Shown here: piece after piece, positions 1-10,236 of the stretch
Position numbering within the stretch: position 1 is the first letter of the stretch
Layout: each line of letters starts with the position of its first letter
DNA from: Panicum virgatum
Lineage: Eukaryota > Streptophyta > Magnoliopsida > Poales > Poaceae
Direction of reading: 5' to 3'
DNA: 64,000 nt
Assembly (NCBI RefSeq): GCF_016808335.1
Contig: NC_053147.1
Span: 23,670,913-23,734,912 of the forward strand
Translations under genes and position numbers: made by a program
The notes under the pieces: model-generated
Told to the model about the DNA's origin: nothing
Database searches by the model: none
The model's input: only the letters and a program-made list of their open reading frames with translations

Positions 1-68
1 ACGGAACCCCTACTCAACGTCTTCGGGAACGAAGTCTGGATCTTCTTCTGTAAAAATTAGAAAAGGGG

Positions 69-86
69 TGAGTACAAACGTACTCA
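69..86 (-). repeat. Conserved LTR hairpin (copy A)
   Basis: TGAGTAC and GTACTCA form a perfect 7-bp stem around the loop AAAC. The same structure stands at 9237-9254 in the sister LTR and, with other bases, at 6813-6830 in an unrelated-looking forward LTR. In LTR sense each is preceded by CTTGC. Confidence 0.7.
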
Positions 87-1143
87 GCAAGTCCAACCAC
101 ACCCACGGAGGGGGTATAAATAGAATATAATGCACAGGGTAAACCAAGGATATGGCTAGGGTTTAATTTGCGGAAAGCTAAATTTTATGCATGGGTTTAT
201 TTGAAAGAAAGGGGTTTTCAAAAGCCATTATCTTGCACTGAGTAACACGTAGGGTTGATCCACACAGGATCCCAGTTTCAAGTTGCTACCAGACTCCTCA
301 TCTGCCGTAGCACACGGCACATCTGCCATACACTTTTTCCAAAACCACTCACGCCAACCCATCCATTCCCAGAAGAAACACTAGTTGTGTGACCAAACCG
401 TAACTCGCCCAGTACCGTGGGCACGACTATTCGAATAGATTTTAACTCTGCAGAGGTGTGCAACTTTACCCACAAGCGGGGTACCACAGCACGATCACCT
501 TAGTGTCGGCGCAGATCCCAACAAAGCCATTACCCACCTTAGCTAGACCTGACTAGCCACCACGGGATCCACCAAGGGGCCATCGTCCTATCACCGAGGT
601 TTAACCGGGGCATAAGTCACACAGAGCTTATCCGTTCTCCTTGATCACCCGTTGCTCTCAGCTCTCCTGATGGCTATCAGACTAACTAGTGGGGTTTATG
701 CTAAGCCGTTGCCCATACAACGGTCGAGTGGCTTGCACGATAGTGGAGTTAGGCAAGATGACACACCAACTCGGTCCTTAATTGTGACAATATGGATATC
801 TCCCTTCCTTGCTCAACCACACAGGTACGAGCACACCATTTGGCAATTCACATAGAAGTGCCATCCATCCCGTCTAGGCTCATCTTTTGAAAATTCCACA
901 TTTCCCTTCCCACACACACTCACACATTTTCTTTTTATAAAACAAGTTGTACCGTGTTTAAGGTCCTAAGCGTTCTAGCAGCGATTAACGTCCAAGCAAA
1001 TCACATTCAGACATTAATCTAGATGGTCAAGGAATGGTTATAACAAATCAAGGGGTGGCTATCCAACCATGTTTTCAGCAGGTAAAACATATGTAAAACA
1101 GGCCAATAGGTTGTGTTTATAAAAACTGGAACAAAACATGCAC

Positions 1144-1325
1144 CAAAGGGCGGGATTGAACTTGCCGTTCTCAAAGCCTTCCGGGAAGTCCTGATCGAGG
1201 TACTGTCCTTCGGGTTCGGGGTCATAGAACTGGTCCTCATTCACTTGCTCGCAGTACTGCTCGTCGACGGGTTCTCCCTCGTTCACACCGTGATCTACGA
1301 TGCACACAAGCAAGCACACAATCAA
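1144..1325 (-). other. Acidic reading frame inside LTR copy A
   Basis: An open minus-strand frame encodes an Asp/Glu-rich stretch with the sub-motif FPEGFENGKFNPAL. The sister LTR has a related acidic frame at 10237-10370 (QEGLEDGKFNLTL). Matching reading frame in two diverged copies suggests that this part of the LTR once encoded, or still encodes, a short leader peptide or first exon. No known domain is recognised. It could equally be neutral conservation of LTR sequence. Confidence 0.3.
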
Positions 1326-2483
1326 GTAAAAGAAATAAAGGTTTTATCGCTGAGCTCGAATCGGAAACAATTAAGATTTGGGGATAGGAGTAATGTTTTT
1401 GGGCGGTTTTCTATTGGCATGGCCAAAATTATAATAGAAAAGGCGTGGTCGGGTTTTGGGAAGATCGGAGATTGTTTGGCGCATGAAATGATAGGTTACA
1501 GGGAGGTTTAGGGGTTGAACGGGGGTTCAAGGGTCTTTTTGTAAATACTTTTGAGGGGGCAAGGGCTTGGTTGTAATTTAAGAAAATAACTGGGCTATTC
1601 TAAAAAAGGTCATGGGTTTATTTAGAATTAAGTTTATATGGTGGAAGGGTTTGTTTTGAAATATAATAGAGGGGAGGGTTTCTTTTGTAAAAGGGTTAGA
1701 AAGGTGGAAGGGCTCTTAATAGAATTGGGAAAAAGGGAGGGGGCTCTGGGCATATTTGCCCTTCTCTTCTTCCTCCCGACCGGGCAACAGGGGGGGGGCG
1801 TGAGGGACGGCGGTGGCCCTTGCCAGTCGTCCGGGGCATGGCGGCGGCCGAGAAGGAGGGGGCAAGGAGGAGGGGCGCACTCTAAAATCCGGTGCCTTAT
1901 TTTCTCCAGTTTGCGTTTAGATTTCCATCAAGTCCTTGTCCAAACTTTGGTCTTTTCTAATTTTATCCTCCAGAGTGGGTTGAATGCTCATCTTGCGAAT
2001 GGAACCTCGAGGGATAATGTGCACATTAAATCGTGCCATTTCTTCCTGCAAATGGGCATCCTTGGGAGCTGGAGGGGCTAGCGGCGGCAGTGAGGTTCGT
2101 GGTGGTGGACAGCTCGGCGGAGGGTTACTTATAGGCCGAGAGAGGCGGTGGAGCGGTGGTGGCTGGCGGGGCAAGCTCTGCGCCGAACTTTAATGGCGCT
2201 CGGTGCCGCGGCGGCGTGATTCGCGGCGGCACAGGGACGACGAGACAACTCGGACAGCGGCGAGCGGTGCGGGATGGGATGGTGGCGAGGAAAAAGAGGG
2301 AGGGGTATGGTCAGCAAAAAGATGAGAAGAAAAGATGGAACGACAATTGAAGTCGGGTGTCGGTACGGTGAAAATTTCTGGGAGGGAATTAGGGTTTAGG
2401 GTTAAATGAGCTCAACGATGAAAAAGTTTTGAAAATTATTTTTTAGCGCGTGATTTATTTTGGCAAATTTCCGGGATGTCACA

Positions 2484-2982
2484 ATGGGTCAGCCACTCCA
2501 GCCCATTCTGATGGGTGGACATTAGGTAGCAGAACCCCGCGCTCATCTTCAACTACCATGTTGTGAAGTATGATACAAGCACGTATTATTGAATTAAGTA
2601 CTTGTTGATTCCATAAACGAGCTGGTCTATGCAAGATTTTCCACTTAGCCTGTAGGACACCAAAAGCTCTCTCCACATCCTTTCGACATGACTCTTGCGG
2701 CTCTGAAAATACCTTTTGCTTGTTGCTAACTGGCAAAGGAATGCTTTTCACTAGTGTAGCCCAGTCAGGATAGATGCCCTCCGCTAGATAGTATCCAAGG
2801 GAATATATGTTGTCATTGACATGGAACTCAACAGACGGTGCCCTCCCGTTAGCCAAATCATCAAAAACATTGGAACGATGCAAAACATTAATGTCATTGT
2901 GAGACCCTGGTAAACCAAAGTAAGCATGCCAAATCCGAAGATCCTGTGTTGCCACCGCGTCAAGTATTAGAGTTGGCATGGC
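2484..2982 (-). pseudogene. PIF/Harbinger transposase fragment (DDE_4 / plant transposon protein type)
   Basis: An uninterrupted minus-strand frame of about 166 residues covers the middle and C-terminal part of a Harbinger transposase. Family landmarks in order are GLPGSHNDINVLHRS, YYLAEGIYPDWATLVK, RKDVERAFGVLQAKW (with the expected catalytic Glu) and ACIILHNMVVEDE. The usual Asp of the ADGIYP motif is Glu here, so catalysis would be lost. The N-terminal third, the terminal repeats and the Myb-like partner gene are absent. One end stops exactly at the LTR start at 2483; the other joins LTR sequence at 2973 inside a GCCA microhomology. It is a relic used as an insertion target, not an active gene. 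Confidence 0.85.
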
Positions 2983-3675
2983 CAAAATTGCATTAGAAAA
3001 TGGCGTGGTAAAGTTTCAGGTCAATCGGAGAATGTTTGGCGCATGAAATGATAGGTTAAAGGAGTGGTTAGGGTTAAACTGGGGTTCAGGGGCCTCTTCA
3101 TAATTATTTTTGAGAGGGCAGGGGCGTGATTGGAATTTTAGAAAATAACCAAGTTATTTTGAAAAAGGTCAGGGGTTATTTAGAATTAAGTTTATATGGT
3201 GGAAGGGTTTGTTTTGGAATATAATAAAAGGGAGGGTTTATTTTGCAAAAAGGCTAGAGTGTGGAAGGACTCTTAATTAAAATAGGGAAAAGGTAGGGGG
3301 TTTTGGGCATATTTTTCCTTCTTCCTCCTCTCTCCCACGACCAAAACAAGGGAGGGGTTGAGGGCAGCGCCGGCGGCCTGGGTCGGCGGCCTTGGAGGTT
3401 CGGCGGCGGCTGTGGGGAGGGGGAAAAGAGAGAGGGGGGCCACGGGGAACCTATTCCCCACCTCGATTTGGGCCGTGGTGCAGCGAGGAGGTCGGCCTAC
3501 GGCGGCGGGCGGCGAGCAGCAGAGGCGACCGGGGCGGCAGCACTGCGGGCTGGGAAGGAGGGCAAGCGGTGGCGGAGGTGGTCGTGGGGGTGGAGGGCTG
3601 CGAGGAGCGCCTATTTATAGGCGGAATAAGGCGGTGGAGGGAGAGACGATGTGGCGGCTGGCCGGCGGGCATCCC

Positions 3676-6600
3676 TATAACACCCTGGTGTTAATCGAGA
3701 TACTAATCATGTGTTTAACTCGCAAATTATGGATCTAAGTATTGTTATTAGCGTTAATCGAGTTAGCGAGGTAAACATCCATTTAGCCGTGTTCGACCAC
3801 GTCTTTCTCCTTGATCTGAGTCTCAAATCAACTTTTGCTCGAAACAAAAGTTGTAGATCTTCTCTTTCTCTACAACTTCTATTTTGACCAAATTTCGTGT
3901 TTCCATATGAAATTTTGAGTTCTAGATGGTCAAAATCGGGTCAAAACTTTTCAAACGAGGGCACTATTCTCCTTCTGTGCGTTACTGTGCTTGTACGCGA
4001 GCCCATCCCGCGACCGGCGATGCGCCGGCGACTCCACGCGTCGGCCGTCGCGGCGATCCTCGCCCTCTGTGCGCGACGCTCTTATCCATTCGCGCGCCTG
4101 GATGCTTCTCGCCCCGTCCTTTTCTTCTTCCTTGCGTTCACGCCGAGCTGAGCTCAAGCAGAGGTGCCGCCACTCACCGCGCCGGCTGTAGCTCTACGCC
4201 GGCCGGATCGAGCTACAGACTGACGACCGCCATTGACGTTCTTCACCGAAGCTCCGCCCTCCCGTCGACGAACCACCTCCGGCCTTCTCCGTTCGATCGG
4301 ACGACGTGGTGAGCTTCCTCGTGGTCCACTCTACCTCCCCGGCCATTTCCCCGTTCGATTCGCACACCGCCGCCGCCGGGAACATGCCACGCCGCCACCG
4401 GCCCGCCCTGCTCCCGCCGCCGCACGCCGCGGGCAGAGCCCGAGCGGCACAGGGCCACGCCACCGCGCGCGCCGGCACCGCCCGGCAGGGCTGGTGCTCA
4501 CCCCGCCCCTCAGAGCCACCACCTGGCCCTGCGCTGGCCGGCGTGGCCGCGCCACTGCCGCTAGCCGCCGCCGCCCCTGGCCTTGCGTGCTGCCGCTGCC
4601 TCACTCCGCCTCATGCCGCCCCTGCGAGGGCCGCGGGCGTGCTGGCCCCTGCGCGCGAGCCCGCCCGCGCTGCCCCGCCGGTCGGCCGGCCCACAGCCAG
4701 GTGCGCTACCGCAGTGCGTGGCCTGGGCAGCCAGGCAAAGCAGGGGAGTTTTCCCCCGCTCTCTCCCTCTTTATTCCACTGGCGGGTGGGGCCCGCAGGT
4801 CAGGGAGGGGGTTAAGGGTAGTTAATGGTTATTTTGTTTATTCGGCTGAAAACTTTGAAAATATGTAGAAAAATGCGAAAAATGCAAACTAAATTTTGTT
4901 GGATTTCTTAGATCAATATCTTTAGAGGAAAAATGCGCATGTGTGTGAAATGTTACTTTTGGCCCTGCTAAAAATTTGGTTTGTGCTTAAGCTAGTTTAT
5001 TTTGTATCGGTTGTTCTGTTTATCTAAAAATCATGAAATTTATGCAGTGGCCTAATCTTCGTATATGTAATCCACTATAAAAATTTCAGGTGCTGGTGAT
5101 GTGCACTTTTTTGTAAATCTAATCGTGTTTAGTTTAACTTGCTAGGGTTAAAATAAATACTTTCTATCATAAACAAATATTGAAAAAAAATTGTGTGGCA
5201 TGCTTTATCAAAATCATGTTATTTTGATAAATTCTTGTTTCTGGATCACATCTGTAAGTTAGGTCCTTGCTTTTAATTTGTTCCTAGCTATGCTCTTTTC
5301 TTTTATAGGTGTTGCTAGTTAATTCCTTCATGCATGTGAGCTCCTGTTTTAGTCATTCTAATCTTGTAGGCCCAGGTTGATGCTTATTGTAGATACCTTG
5401 CCTAGGGTTGCTTGATAGTAATTTCTTTTAGGTCCATAATTTTAATCCATATTGCTTTAGGGCTGTGTTTAATACTCCGAAGCAAGTTTAGTAACTGTTG
5501 TTTGGAGGAAACACTTCAGGCTAAAATAAATTGAATGAACTCTCGTATTGTAGCACCAACCTATTTTTGCCTTTTCAGCTTGTTTGTCGTGTTTACTCGA
5601 TAAATGATTGCCCAGTCAGGTCTTTCTTGTAATTGCATTGCATCATGAGCCCTAATGCATCATGTGTTGTTTTCTTTATGTTCATGCACTCGCCTCGTTG
5701 CATATCATTTAGGTACGCTAGACGCACAACGTGCGGACGTGGATCACGTGCTGACGGAACCGAACCACAGGACGGTGTTGGGTGGACGCATCCTGAAGCA
5801 AGAAGGAACCGCTGGAGCAACCGAAGACCTGGCTCAAAGTCGGAAAGGCCCAAGGCCTTGTTAGTACTAACACTAGCTTAGTGTTACTCCCAGGCAAGCC
5901 CCGGAGCATAACCCTTAATTTCGGTATTCAATGTTTATTATATAATTATTGTGCATTTCCGTTTCTAGGAGTTGATTGGAACCATAGATGCATGATCCCT
6001 AGGTTTCCTCAGTTACTCTACTTGTGTGCAGGTCGTTAGTACTGCCATGCTTAATTAGGACTCGGTAGAGGTCGAGTGATTCCTGTCACTCGCGAGCTAT
6101 AGGTCTTTGTTACTTATGGCAAAGTGGTTTGAGAATGAATCTGTGAGAAAAGAAGAATGGAGACCGGGCGGAGATGAATTGGTTCTGGATATGAAATGGA
6201 TGGAAAGTAAGCCTCCGTCTATGTCGATTGAGGACCGTACCGTTGTTGGCATTGCTGACCGAGTTTGAACAGTACTAACCACATGCCGGAAGTAGGAGGT
6301 ACTCGAAACCGGTAAGCTAAATACCTGATTTGCAACGATACTTTGAATCGCGACCTGCTACTCTGGGAGTTCTCTGTGAGGGACCCTTCACCCGGGTTTT
6401 GGCAGGTATGATTCAGACGTCGGGGTAATGATGGGAACGGTTGACATATGTGGTCCGGCGTGGCTGCACGTGTCATGTGAGTTGGGTCCACCTTGCAAGG
6501 TTAAATCGGATCGATTCGCCATCTCTCTCGGTTAAGAGAACCTTGGTCACTGTGTCACATCGTAGTAAAGAAGTGAAAATGAGAAGAGAAGTATGATGAG

Positions 6601-7218
6601 ATATGTTTGTGGTACTCTGTAAAGATTAATGTGATCAACCATTCTTGCTTTAGATGTTCAGGCAAATCTAGTTGGTACTTGATAAACTTAAATTGAGCTA
6701 AAACATTGAAAGTAAGGATCCAGTATTAGTAGCTTTTCAGCAAAACAAACTCACAAAAAGCTTTGCATGTCTAGATAGTGGGCTAAGTATACCCGTGTCG
6801 GGTAAGTCTTGCTGAGTATTAGTATACTCAGGGTTTGTTGTCACCCTGTTTTCAGGTAACTGCTGCTGGTTGGAGCTAACCGGAATCCACATCGGTGGGC
6901 TCGATGTGACGTCCTCACGTCATCGTAGTTACTGTTGTTTTTCTAAACTAAACTTCTATTTAAATTTCACTGCATGTTGAACTCTGATAATTTGTTTTAA
7001 AACTCTTTTTGTAAAGCTCTTCTTTGTAAATTAAATTTGAGAAATTTTGTCTGCTTGTAATCATCTGTGCTCGTCTTCGTACGAGACTTCCAGTGTTTTT
7101 CGATCCTTAACCCGACAGACGATCGGATTACACCGTTTTAAGTGCGTGGCAACTTGATTAACAATTAAGATGATAGTTAGCGCACTTAAGCCGGTTTAAT
7201 TTGGGCGGTTCTGTCACA
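3676..7218 (+). mobile_element. Solo LTR, Ty3/gypsy type (Tekay/Retrosat-like, tentative)
   Basis: A 3543-bp segment begins TATAACACCC (canonical TGTAACACCC with G to A) and ends TTCTGTCACA. It is flanked by the 5-bp direct repeat ATCCC at 3671-3675 and 7219-7223. The flanking sequence rejoins across it when compared with copy A (around 2180). No gag-pol and no second copy of its ends were seen, so it is a solo LTR left by recombination between two LTRs. A TGAGTAT hairpin lies at 6813-6830, about 390 bp before its end. Subfamily assignment is from recollection of LTR ends and length. Confidence 0.85.
6813..6830 (+). repeat. Conserved LTR hairpin (forward solo LTR)
   Basis: TGAGTAT and ATACTCA pair perfectly around the loop TAGT, preceded by CTTGC. 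Position and shape match the hairpins of the minus-strand LTR family at 69-86 and 9237-9254, with compensated base changes in the stem. Confidence 0.7.
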
Positions 7219-7722
7219 ATCCCGCGGCCATTAATGGCGCTCGGGGCGTCGGGGAGCGGCGCGGCGCGTGATTCACGGCGGCGATGCGACGGCTCGGCAG
7301 AGCAGGGCACGCAGGGGGGACGAGCACGTGGAGGGGCCCCGGGCGCTGTGCTTGTCGCCGAGCGGCGAGGCGGCGGCGCTGTTGTTCTACAGTGCGGCTC
7401 GGCAGCGCGAGCGGCGAGGCGGCCAGGCGAGGCACGGGAAGGCGGTGGCAGTGCGGCGAGCCTCGGGGTCGTGTGGAACGTGTGCCGCGCATAGGGCGTG
7501 CGCGCAGCGCGTGGGCAGGCGACCGGTCGGCGCGTCGAGCGGCGAACGGCGCGGCAAGAGGCGCGGCCAAGTGATGCGCGTGGGCAGGGGCGCGCGTCGA
7601 GGCGGCAAGGAAGCTCGGCGTGTGCGGCGGGGATGGGGCAGGCGAGCAGGGCGCTAGGGAGGGGAGGGGAGGCTGGCGTCGTGCTCTGCGCGGCGCCGTG
7701 CTGCGCGCGTGGGGGGAAAAGG

Positions 7723-7821
7723 AAGGAGGAGAAGGGAGAAGAAAAGGAAAAAGGAAAAAAGAAAAGAAAAAGGGGAGGGAAAAAAAGAAAAAGAGAGAGA
7801 GAAAGAGAGAGGGAGGGAGAT
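7723..7821 (+). repeat. Purine-only (A/G) tract
   Basis: About 100 bases of nearly uninterrupted A and G on the plus strand within LTR copy B. Open frames through it (Lys/Glu/Arg or Phe/Leu/Ser rich) are low-complexity artefacts. Confidence 0.85.
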
Positions 7822-8069
7822 CGCGCCGGCGTCGATCGCGGCGACGACCGCGACTGGACGAGCACGCGCGCCGGTCGGGCGTGACGCGCGGAACAATGAA
7901 GAACAAGGAGACAGGACGGCGATTGGATTCGGATGTCGGGACAAGTTTTTCGGGAGATTGGGAGATCGGGCGGGGACGATTTTCGGATGGATTGAGCTCA
8001 ACGATGAAAAGAGATTTGAAAAATATTTCTAACGCGTGATTTATTTTGGTAAACTTTTGGGCTGTTACA

Positions 8070-8771
8070 GACTCCTCCTCGATCTGGATAGGGCTTTTCT
8101 TTGGTGGAAGACACTGCTCTATCACATCATCTTTGGTCTGTGTACCCTAATCCCAATGGGTTTCTTTGGGTTCTTCTTCTGTGAGCCTCGTGGTTTTGCC
8201 ATTGAGCTTGGAGAGTGGCTAGGGAATCCTTAGCTCGTACAGCTCTTATCTGTTGTTCCTCCATTTCGTGGATTGCCTTTTCTGCCCTGCGGATTTGGTG
8301 CTTCAGTTGTTCCGCTAGTTCGCGGTAGTGTTCATCCAGGCCGGTGAGGTAAATGGATAGGTTGGAGACCGTATCTTCTAGGTCTTCTTCTTGTCTCCCG
8401 AGTCCTCTCATCTGGGCAATCCATGAGCGTCCTCTTCCTCCAGTAGGCGGGAAAAATCCCATAGGAGTCTGCTGAAGATGATGCTTGTAGACCACGCGCA
8501 AACGTCGTAGGGCTTTTCAGGCGGCTTTTCGGTAGGTGTCTGGGAAGCGAAAGCCAGTGGTGGACATGAACCAGGGTTCCACGTCAGGATAGCGGGCGCT
8601 TTTTCCCACGAAGATCATCATGTCGCACCGGAGAGTGCCCCTGGAGTCGTACTCCTGGTAGACGTACTCTGGTGGGTCCACAACTCCGACGCATTCCAGG
8701 CTGAGTAGCAATAACTTAGGAAGGCTGGGCTCTGCGTGGCAGATTCCGCCACTCCATCCATTGTTAGCCAT
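8070..8771 (-). pseudogene. Retroelement-borne reading frame of unknown function (MANNGWSGG protein), broken
   Basis: Starting at ATG 8771 (MANNGWSGG), the frame runs about 230 codons to the edge of the 3' LTR. An N-terminal globular-looking part contains LECVGVVDPPEYVYQEYDS and STTGFRFPDTYRKAA. A TGA at 8517-8519 replaces what reads as an Arg codon (CGA), after which the frame continues as KALRRLRVVYKHH and then FFPPTGGRGRSWIAQMRG. Residues of about 150-210 form a charged heptad-rich region, probably a coiled coil (EDLEDTVSNLSIYLTGLD). A frameshift near 8127 separates the last part, ending PIQIEEES at the LTR. I recall similar proteins annotated many times in panicoid genomes, which fits a repeat-borne family. 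No function is known to me; a gag-like or RNA-binding role is only a guess. Confidence 0.6.
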
Positions 8772-8897
8772 CTGGAACTGGGCAAGAACCAGTGGTGAGT
8801 GCTTGTGTGGAAGAAGGATTAAGCAATGAAAAGTCCTAATATGAAAAGGCCTGAAAAGGGTCTCGCTCCTAGGGTCACGTCCTACGGCCAACCTACA

Positions 8898-8909
8898 GCT
8901 CTGATACCA
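8898..8909 (-). other. Primer binding site (initiator Met tRNA type)
   Basis: On the minus strand TGGTATCAGAGC follows the LTR end (GACGCTTCA) after two bases. This is the standard plant retrotransposon primer site complementary to the 3' end of initiator methionine tRNA. It fixes the 5' LTR boundary at 8912. Confidence 0.85.
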
Positions 8910-9236
8910 CCTGAAGCGTCCTCTCATAAGAGAAGACTTGAATATGATACAAATATTAGTCCCAGGAGGCTGATAACACATTTATTACATCAAATGGTAC
9001 ATCACCGTACAACTCTACGCGGTAATGGGCAGTGAAGCACCACTATCGCGAGGATGACAACTAAAATCCACACAACGGTATTAACTGCGAAGAGGTCATC
9101 AGAGTCTTGCACCATACGGAGCTTCCTGCGGGTGACCCTATCCACAGGCAAGGTTGGGTGCAGAGCGACCACCTACTCAATGTTCTCAGGCACGAAGTCG
9201 GGATCTTCTTCTGTAAAAACAACATATGAATCGGGG

Positions 9237-9254
9237 TGAGTACAAAAGTACTCA
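9237..9254 (-). repeat. Conserved LTR hairpin (copy C)
   Basis: TGAGTAC and GTACTCA form a perfect 7-bp stem around AAAA, about 325 bp before the LTR 3' end and preceded by CTTGC in LTR sense. Counterparts are at 69-86 and 6813-6830. Confidence 0.7.
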
Positions 9255-10236
9255 GCAAGTCCAAACCCACCCACAGAGTGTTAACCACAGAGCATGCACA
9301 TGATTGGATCAAATGGAAGGCTATGGTTTATTTGCGTAAAGCCAGTTTTTAGCACATGCGGGGGTTTATTTTCGAAAAGGTTTTTGCAAAGCATTTGTTT
9401 AGTAAACGATTCTTAAGTGGGGTTGATCCACACAGGATCCAAGTTTTAAGGCTACCGGACTCCCCGTCTGCCGTAGCTCACGGCACAATTGCCGGACACA
9501 TTCCAAAACAACTCACGCCATAAAACCACCCATACCCCCAAAGTCTAGTTATGTGACCACACCGTAACACGCCCAATACTGTGGGCACGGCTATTCGAAT
9601 AGATTTTAACTCTGCAGAGCCATTACCCACCTTAGCTAGACCTGCATAGCCAACACGGGACACACCAAGGGGCCATTGACCTACCAGTGGTATAGCCAGG
9701 GCATAAGTCACACAGAGCTTATCCCGTCTCCTTGATCTCCCGTTGCTCCCAGCACACCTGATGGCTAACAGACTAGCTAGTAGGATTTATGCTAAGCCAT
9801 TGCCACATACAACGGTCAAGTAGTTGTACGAATGATGAGTTAGGTGAGATGACACATCAACTCGGTCCTTAACCCAGACAAGATGGATATCTCCTCCAAC
9901 CTAGCTCAACCACAAAGGTACGAGCCCACCTTCGGCAATTCACATTGAAATGCCATCCATCTCATCTTAACTCTATTTTCTTTTCTTTCCCAAAATCCCC
10001 TTTTAAAATACTCACGCATTTCCTTTTATAAAAATAGATGATGTTCATATTTGAGTCATAAGGTCCTAAGCGTTTCTAGCGGCGCATATCATCAAGCAGA
10101 GCATACCAAGGAATGGTCATATTAAACAATGGTGGCTATCCTACCAAGTTTTCAGCAATAAAACCATATGCCATTTTATAAACAAGCCAATGGGTTGTGT
10201 TTATAAAAACTGTGTTCAGTATGCATCAAAGGGTGA

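Larger units (their letters stand above)
1..2483 (-). mobile_element. LTR of non-autonomous retrotransposon, copy A (cut by window edge)
   Basis: Long terminal repeat read on the minus strand. It begins at 2483 with TGTGACATCCC and runs left past position 1. It aligns along its whole length with the LTR at 8912-10693 plus 26762-27904, and its first part aligns with 2974-3675 plus 7224-8069. Shared landmarks are the GGCATGGCCAAAATT block (1416), the TTTGGCGCATGAAATGA block, and a TGAGTAC hairpin at 69-86. By comparison with the complete copy, about 270 bp of its 3' end lie outside the window. The flank at 2484 is PIF transposase coding sequence, so this copy inserted into a PIF/Harbinger relic; the expected duplication there would be ATGGG, and its partner is not visible. 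Whether it is a solo LTR or a 5' LTR cannot be told. Confidence 0.75.
2974..8069 (-). mobile_element. 3' LTR (copy B) of non-autonomous retrotransposon, truncated and interrupted
   Basis: Minus-strand LTR beginning at 8069 with TGTAACAGCCC and matching copies A and C. Its interior holds a 3.5-kb forward solo LTR (3676-7218). Without that insert it is about 1.55 kb, against about 2.9 kb for copy C, because it stops at 2974 where PIF sequence begins. It follows a purine-rich stretch (GAGGAGGAGTC) that fits a polypurine tract, which is why it is called the 3' LTR. The segment 7224-8069 contains a long purine-only tract and GC-rich sequence absent or shorter in copy A. Long frames here are composition artefacts. 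Confidence 0.75.
8070..8911 (-). mobile_element. Internal region of a very small non-autonomous LTR retrotransposon
   Basis: Only 842 bp separate the end of the 5' LTR (8912) from the start of the 3' LTR (8069). In minus-strand order it holds a primer binding site (8898-8909), a leader of about 130 bp, one reading frame (8771 to about 8070), and a purine-rich GAGGAGGAGTC that overlaps the end of that frame and abuts the 3' LTR. No gag, protease, reverse transcriptase or integrase is present, so mobility would require proteins from a partner element. Confidence 0.7.

Noticed and set aside
2484..2973. PIF fragment as internal cargo of an LTR element with copies A and B as its two LTRs
   Set aside because: Copy A is followed by the same sequence as copy C, and copy B is preceded by the purine tract and ORF. 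A and B are therefore not a matched pair around PIF.
4233..4868. Overlapping long open frames on both strands (211 and 169 codons plus, 136 minus)
   Set aside because: They lie in a GC-rich part of the solo LTR, are open on both strands, are Arg/Ala/Pro/Gly rich and have no domain. GC composition explains them.
7158..8125. Minus-strand frames of 235 and 303 codons
   Set aside because: They run through LTR copy B and a purine tract (poly Phe/Leu/Ser) after a few true residues of the internal ORF. Read-through of low-complexity LTR.
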